The position numbers were made by a program, and so were the translations under genes. Below the pieces are notes generated by a model that saw nothing but the letters and a program-made list of their open reading frames with translations, did not search any database and was not told where the DNA came from. 64,000 nucleotides of DNA from Hoeflea sp. IMCC20628. Lineage in GTDB: Bacteria; Pseudomonadota; Alphaproteobacteria; Rhizobiales; Rhizobiaceae. Below, one piece after another: positions 59,523 to 64,000 of the stretch; the first letter of the stretch is position 1, and every line of letters starts with the position of its first letter. The stretch lies in NCBI RefSeq assembly GCF_001011155.1, contig NZ_CP011479.1:2870501-2934500 (forward strand), in the 5' to 3' direction.

Positions 59523-60956
59523 ATGCTCACACCACTGACCGACCCCTCGCTGATCTCCCGTTTCGTCGCCATCACCGGTGCGCAAAACGCCTTGACAGAT
59601 CCATCCGACATTGCCCCGTATCTGATTGAACTGCGCGGCCTCTATCAGGGCGAAAGCCCGCTAGTGCTGCGCCCGGCCAACACTGAGGAAGTGGCAGCCA
59701 TCCTGCGGCTGGCCAATGAGACACATACGGCGATTGTGCCGCAAGGCGGAAACACCGGTCTGGTTGGCGCGCAATCGCCGCGGCCTGGAAAGGGCGAAAT
59801 CGTCTTGTCGCTGTCGCGGCTGAACAAGATCCGCTCGCTCGACCCGGTGGGCCAGACCATGGTGGCTGAAGCCGGTGTCGTGCTTCAGCAGGCGCAGCTT
59901 GCGGCCAGTGACAAGGGCTTGCTGTTTCCACTGTCACTGGGATCGGAAGGCTCTTGCCAGATCGGCGGCAATCTCTCGTCCAATGCCGGCGGAACGGCTG
60001 TGCTGGCCTATGGCAACATGCGGCAACTCTGCCTTGGCATTGAGGCCGTGTTGCCGGATGGCGAAATCTGGCACGGGCTGCGGGCCCTGAAGAAAGACAA
60101 CACAGGCTACGATCTGCGCGACCTGTTCATTGGCGCCGAAGGAACGCTGGGCGTCATCACGGCAGCGGTTCTCAAACTGTTTCCGGCGCCACGCGGGCAC
60201 GAAACGCTTTATGCCGGGATCGACAGTCCCGAGACTGCAGTCGAGTTGTTCCGGCTGGCGCAAGACCTGTGCGGCCCTTCGCTCACCGGGTTCGAGTTGA
60301 TGCCACGCATCGGCATCGAGTTCACGGTCAAACACATCGAAGGCATGCGCGACCCGATGGGCGAACCCCACCCCTGGTACGCCCTGATTGATATTTCATC
60401 GGGCCAATCGCAGGAAGCCGCGCGGACGATGCTTGAAGAGCTGTTCGTCGCTGCCGATGAAAAAGGCTTGATCCGGGACGCGGTGGCTGCCGAAACCGAG
60501 GCCCAGCGTCAGGCGTTCTGGAAACTGCGCGAAACAATGTCCCCGGCGCAAAAGCCTGAAGGCGGCTCGATCAAGCATGATGTCTCCGTTCCGGTGGCAC
60601 AGGTGCCGGCGTTTCTTGAACGCGCTGACCGAGCCGTGCTCAAAGCCATGCCGGATGCGCGCATCGTCGCCTTCGGGCACATGGGCGACGGCAATATTCA
60701 TTACAACATTTCGCAAGCCCCCGGCGCGGACACGCAAGCCTTTCTGGCACGCTGGAAAGAAATGAACGAGGTCGTTCACGCGATTGTGCTGGAATTGAAC
60801 GGGTCAATTTCTGCCGAGCACGGCATAGGACAACTCAAGCGCGATGAACTCGCAGCCATCAGGTCGCCCGTTGAAATGGCGCTGATGCAGCAGATCAAGC
60901 AGGCTTTTGATCCCAAAGGCATCATGAATCCGGGCAAGGTGCTTGGCTCCCGGTAA
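59523..60956 (+). CDS. FAD-linked oxidase (D-2-hydroxyglutarate/glycolate type)
   Basis: This 477-residue enzyme belongs to the PCMH-type FAD-binding oxidases. The FAD loop is PQGGNTGLVGAQSP near residue 78. Later come IGGNLSSNAGGTAVLAYGNMR and the C-terminal FGHMGDGNIHYN and AEHGIGQLKRDEL (metal and substrate sites). Likely substrates are D-2-hydroxyglutarate, D-lactate or glycolate. A TTG at 59517 or the ATG at 59523 may start translation. It stands alone, with 247 bp of featureless sequence upstream. Confidence 0.93.
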   Translation: MLTPLTDPSLISRFVAITGAQNALTDPSDIAPYLIELRGLYQGESPLVLRPANTEEVAAILRLANETHTAIVPQGGNTGLVGAQSPRPGKGEIVLSLSRLNKIRSLDPVGQTMVAEAGVVLQQAQLAASDKGLLFPLSLGSEGSCQIGGNLSSNAGGTAVLAYGNMRQLCLGIEAVLPDGEIWHGLRALKKDNTGYDLRDLFIGAEGTLGVITAAVLKLFPAPRGHETLYAGIDSPETAVELFRLAQDLCGPSLTGFELMPRIGIEFTVKHIEGMRDPMGEPHPWYALIDISSGQSQEAARTMLEELFVAADEKGLIRDAVAAETEAQRQAFWKLRETMSPAQKPEGGSIKHDVSVPVAQVPAFLERADRAVLKAMPDARIVAFGHMGDGNIHYNISQAPGADTQAFLARWKEMNEVVHAIVLELNGSISAEHGIGQLKRDELAAIRSPVEMALMQQIKQAFDPKGIMNPGKVLGSR

Positions 60957-61140
60957 CCTTTCCAAAACGGAAATGGCACGGTCGTCTTTCGCTAACCATT
61001 TCCAGAACATAGGTTTTCTTAACCCAAAACTTTAAGCCGACGGGAAGGTCCGTGCGGCATTTTGCTTCCTGTGAGAGGGCGAAAAGCCCCGAATGAGAAG
61101 ACCGGATAACCGGCTCTCAAGAGTTACAGAGGCGTTTAAC

Positions 61141-61707
61141 ATGACCAATACCGTATTGAAGCCTGTATGGGCCGGGTTCGAATTGCGGCTCGACCCGAAC
61201 AACTTCCCGCAGCGCGTGTCCTATGCGGCGCGGGAAGAGAGTGACGAAGTTTCGGTAACGCTCGACAAGCGCGGCGCTGTCGTCAAGAAAGTGCTGTCGA
61301 AATCCGGACTGCCATTGTCCATTGCTCTGCCCGCCCGTGCCTTTACGGGTGTTGCGGCACGCGCCATTGATCATGGCGATGGCACTGTGACGGTGACGCT
61401 GGAACTGCACCACACCGACACTGCGCTCTGCGTGCCGTTGCTGGTGGCTCATGATCTCGATGACATTGCCGCAGACTGGCGCACCTGGTCGGAGCTCTAC
61501 GGTCTGCCGATGCTGATGGTCGAGGCCGACGGCGTCGCCCGTCCGCTTGATGACGGCTCTATCCCGCAGGTAACGGATTCGCCAACGCGCCGTCGCCGTC
61601 ACAACCAGATCGCCGAGCGCCGTCCGCGCTTCCTGGTCCGCCGCTCGACCGGCAAGATGGGTGTCCGCATGAAGATCGAAGGCCGTGAAATCATCGCCCG
61701 CCGCTAA
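61141..61707 (+). CDS. DUF6101 family protein
   Basis: This 188-residue protein has a basic C terminus (PTRRRRHNQIAERRPRFLVRRS, about residues 145-170), which resembles a nucleic-acid-binding tail. The N-terminal part is beta-rich with no known enzyme motif. Such proteins, found only in rhizobia and relatives, are annotated DUF6101. GAGG lies eight bases before ATG 61141; a frame from 61093 is less likely. A strong terminator follows within 30 bp. Its role is unknown. Confidence 0.78.
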   Translation: MTNTVLKPVWAGFELRLDPNNFPQRVSYAAREESDEVSVTLDKRGAVVKKVLSKSGLPLSIALPARAFTGVAARAIDHGDGTVTVTLELHHTDTALCVPLLVAHDLDDIAADWRTWSELYGLPMLMVEADGVARPLDDGSIPQVTDSPTRRRRHNQIAERRPRFLVRRSTGKMGVRMKIEGREIIARR

Positions 61708-61731
61708 AGCCCAGCCTCGAAAATATCCATG

Positions 61732-61763
61732 ACCCGGTTGCCCGAAAGGCAGCCGGGTTTTTT
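61732..61763 (+). terminator. Rho-independent terminator after DUF6101
   Basis: An 11-bp stem (61732-61742 with 61748-61758) with one T-G pair and a CGAAA loop is followed by six T. It separates the DUF6101 transcript from the convergent ubiA. Confidence 0.85.
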
Positions 61764-61778
61764 CATGCCCAGCCTGCT

Positions 61779-62753
61779 TCAGGCCCAGATTGCGGCGACC
61801 AGGCCGAGGAAAATGATCAGGCCAACCCGGCTGTTGGCCTTGAACAGGGCCAGGCATTGATCGGCATCATCAATATCGATGACGCGAATCTGCCAGCCGA
61901 GCATGGCAGCGGCAATCGCAAACCCGGCAAAAGCCGGCCAGGCCACGCCGGTCAGCCAGAAGGCAGCAAGCGTCATGGCGGCAAACAGCCCGTAAAACAG
62001 GACAAGCCAGGCCTTGGTGTGATTGCCAAACAGGCGTGCGGTGGACCGAACGCCGACCAGCGCGTCGTCTTCCTTGTCCTGATGGGCATAGATGGTGTCA
62101 TAGCCGATGGTCCAGGCGACAGCGCCGATGTAAAGCAATACCGCCGGCCAGGCCAGCTCTCCGAAAAGAGCCGCCCACCCCATCAAAGCGCCCCAGGAGA
62201 ATGCCAGACCGAGAAAGAATTGCGGCCAGTCGGTGAAGCGCTTGGCGAAGGGGTAGATCACCACGACACCAAGCGAGGCGATGCCGAGCAGCACGGTAAA
62301 CCAGTTGAACTGAAGCAGCACCAGAAGCCCGACCAGCGCCTGGACAACGACAAACGTCATGGCGGCGAGACGGGAAATCCGTCGGGAGGGCAGCGGCCGC
62401 GAACGGGTGCGCGCCACCTTGGCGTCGATCCTGTAATCAACGATGTCGTTCCAGGTGCAACCGGCGCCGCGCATGGCGATGGCGCCGATCATGAACAGGA
62501 CCAGATGCCAGAACGTCAGCGCCGGAAACCAGATCGTGGTGATATTGGCCGGAGAACTGGCAACATTGGCAGCAAGGGCGGCGGACCAGAAGCACGGCCA
62601 CATCAACAATTGCCAGCCGATCGGACGATCCCAGCGGGCAAGCTGGGCATGCGGCCAGAGCAGGCGCGGCAGCACACGATATACCCAATTGCCAAACGGC
62701 GCATCGGCGACGCGGGCGTTGTGATCAGCTGTCTTTTTCGATGATTTTGACAT
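61779..62753 (-). CDS. ubiA: 4-hydroxybenzoate polyprenyltransferase
   Basis: UbiA attaches the polyprenyl chain to 4-hydroxybenzoate in ubiquinone synthesis. The protein has 324 residues and about eight membrane helices. The first Asp motif is NDIVDYRIDAKVARTRSRPL (near residue 105) and the second is YAHQDKEDD. The start at ATG 62753 gives MSKSSKKTADHN; a frame from 62789 is less likely. It diverges from purD. Quinone synthesis fits the aa3 oxidase operon elsewhere in this window. Confidence 0.95.
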   Translation of the reverse strand: MSKSSKKTADHNARVADAPFGNWVYRVLPRLLWPHAQLARWDRPIGWQLLMWPCFWSAALAANVASSPANITTIWFPALTFWHLVLFMIGAIAMRGAGCTWNDIVDYRIDAKVARTRSRPLPSRRISRLAAMTFVVVQALVGLLVLLQFNWFTVLLGIASLGVVVIYPFAKRFTDWPQFFLGLAFSWGALMGWAALFGELAWPAVLLYIGAVAWTIGYDTIYAHQDKEDDALVGVRSTARLFGNHTKAWLVLFYGLFAAMTLAAFWLTGVAWPAFAGFAIAAAMLGWQIRVIDIDDADQCLALFKANSRVGLIIFLGLVAAIWA

Positions 62754-62926
62754 GGCAAGACTGTTGCCCGCAGTGCGGTGCGCCGTCAAGTTGAGAGAAT
62801 TTCAAATTGCATCATTGCGTATCACGGCGATGAGTCCCGGCTTGTTGTCTTGACGCTGCGACCGTGATTGCCTACCCGTTCCCAAATGGGCGAAAGGCGC
62901 GCCGGACGAAAGATGGAGACCTCTCG

Positions 62927-64000
62927 ATGATGAATGTGCTGTTGATCGGATCTGGCGGCCGCGAGCATGCGCTGGCCTGGAAGATCGCCCAGTCACCGCT
63001 GCTTGGTACGCTGTATGCGGCGCCAGGCAATCCGGGCATTGCCGACCACGCGATTTTGAGTGCACTTGATGCGACCGACCATGACGCCGTTGTTGCGTTC
63101 TGCAAGAACAAGGCGATTGATCTGGTGGTCGTCGGTCCCGAAGCACCGCTGGTGGCCGGATTGGCTGACGCGCTCAAGCAGGCAGGCATTTCCGTGTTCG
63201 GACCATCGGGACAAGCCGCACAGCTTGAGGGCTCGAAAGGCTTTACCAAAGACCTGTGTGCGCGTGAAAACATCCCCACCGGCGCCTATCAGCGATTCAA
63301 CAATGCGCCCAAGGCCAAAGCCTATGCACGGGCCCAGGGCGCGCCGATTGTCATCAAGGCCGACGGGCTGGCTGCCGGCAAGGGCGTCACGGTGGCGATG
63401 ACCATCGAGGAGGCGCTGGAAGCAATCGAAGATTGTTTTGAGGGGGCATTCGGCGAAGCCGGCGCTGAAGTGGTGGTGGAAGAATTCCTGCACGGTGAAG
63501 AGGCAAGCTTCTTCTGCCTGTGCGACGGCAAGACCGCCCTGCCCTTTGGCACGGCGCAGGATCACAAGCGGGTTGGCGATGGCGACACCGGACCCAATAC
63601 CGGCGGCATGGGCGCCTATTCACCCGCAGCGGTGATGACGCCGGAACTGATTGCCCAGACCATGCGCGAGATCATCGAACCGACCATGCGCGGCATGGCG
63701 GCAATCGGCACGCCGTTTAGCGGCGTACTTTATGCCGGGCTGATGATCGACGAGACCGGACCAAAGCTGATCGAGTACAATGTGCGGTTTGGCGATCCGG
63801 AATGCCAGGTGCTGATGATGCGGCTCAAGGATGACGTGCTGCTGCTGCTGAAAGCCGCGGCAGAAGGCGGGCTGGCGCATGTCTCGGCGCGCTGGAAGGA
63901 TGATGCGGCGCTGAGTGTGGTGATGGCGGCAGAAGGCTATCCCGGCACACCGAAGAAGGGCACGCCGATTGCCGGCATTGCCGCAGCAGAGGCAACCGGC
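62927..64000 (+). CDS. purD: Phosphoribosylamine-glycine ligase (3' end outside window)
   Basis: PurD joins phosphoribosylamine and glycine with ATP in purine synthesis. The first 358 residues are visible of about 425, so the last 60-70 are missing at the right edge. The N-terminal Rossmann part has [14 protein letters not shown], the ATP-grasp domain shows [12 protein letters not shown] and [10 protein letters not shown], and the metal site lies in [14 protein letters not shown] lies eight bases before the ATG at 62927; a second ATG follows directly. It diverges from ubiA. Confidence 0.96.
   Translation, partial: MMNVLLIGSGGREHALAWKIAQSPLLGTLYAAPGNPGIADHAILSALDATDHDAVVAFCKNKAIDLVVVGPEAPLVAGLADALKQAGISVFGPSGQAAQLEGSKGFTKDLCARENIPTGAYQRFNNAPKAKAYARAQGAPIVIKADGLAAGKGVTVAMTIEEALEAIEDCFEGAFGEAGAEVVVEEFLHGEEASFFCLCDGKTALPFGTAQDHKRVGDGDTGPNTGGMGAYSPAAVMTPELIAQTMREIIEPTMRGMAAIGTPFSGVLYAGLMIDETGPKLIEYNVRFGDPECQVLMMRLKDDVLLLLKAAAEGGLAHVSARWKDDAALSVVMAAEGYPGTPKKGTPIAGIAAAEATG

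Overview
This window is a chromosomal core region of an alphaproteobacterium, most likely of the order Hyphomicrobiales (rhizobia-like, perhaps close to Hoeflea or Rhizobiaceae; the genus is a guess). The evidence is the high G+C, the smc-dsbA-dciA-mutY block, a CcrM-type GANTC methyltransferase, the ctaC-ctaD-ctaB-coxF-ctaG-ctaE-DUF983-surf1 cytochrome oxidase operon running into ispH-thrB-rnhA, and the HDAC-xseB-dxs-tlyA block. I see no rRNA, tRNA, CRISPR array, phage, insertion sequence or plasmid backbone. Genes are dense and mostly housekeeping.

Layout. 1-6.8 kb: smc (cut by the left edge), a DsbA-like lipoprotein, the DUF721/DciA protein, mutY and a HAD phosphatase. 4.5-8.7 kb also holds three very small stress-type genes (PLDc_N, DUF3309, CsbD), each preceded by an EcfG-like promoter with the same 16-nt spacer, around an AI-2E-type permease. 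8.8-20.3 kb: ccrM, a HAD phosphatase, a lipoprotein, the run thrC-M16 peptidase-GNAT-PAS/GGDEF/EAL, yqgE, a DsbD-N-like protein and a peroxiredoxin. 20.3-29.8 kb, minus strand: the aa3 oxidase structural and assembly genes followed by ispH, thrB and rnhA. 30-42.5 kb: IalB-like protein, tldD, a DUF302 gene broken by a stop codon, a CopD-like membrane protein, polysaccharide deacetylase, pdxH, a surface lipoprotein, a J-domain protein, fabI, a histidine phosphatase, GFA protein, DUF1344, aroC, ribB and a class-I amidotransferase. 42.6-51.8 kb: a YcaQ-like gene with a C-terminal frameshift, a VCBS-type secreted protein whose 5' end overlaps a relic of an HDAC-like gene, the intact HDAC homolog, xseB, pirin, dxs, a small secreted protein, tlyA and a 23S rRNA methyltransferase. 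51.8-52.9 kb: two related intergenic palindromes on either side of a small secreted-protein gene. 52.9-64 kb: a crotonase/acyl-CoA dehydrogenase pair, a degenerate GGDEF protein, a Sua5 homolog, an orphan TadG/vWA protein, an FAD-linked oxidase, DUF6101, ubiA and the start of purD.

The genes serve DNA maintenance (smc, dciA, mutY, ccrM, rnhA, xseB), terminal respiration and its cofactors (oxidase operon, ubiA), isoprenoid, threonine, aromatic, riboflavin, B6 and purine synthesis, fatty-acid metabolism and tRNA/rRNA modification. I did not find a convincing undescribed multi-gene system. The best leads are small: a single-base nonsense mutation in DUF302, a frameshift in the YcaQ homolog, a relic of a second HDAC-like gene, a cluster of EcfG-like promoters, and a paired palindrome family.
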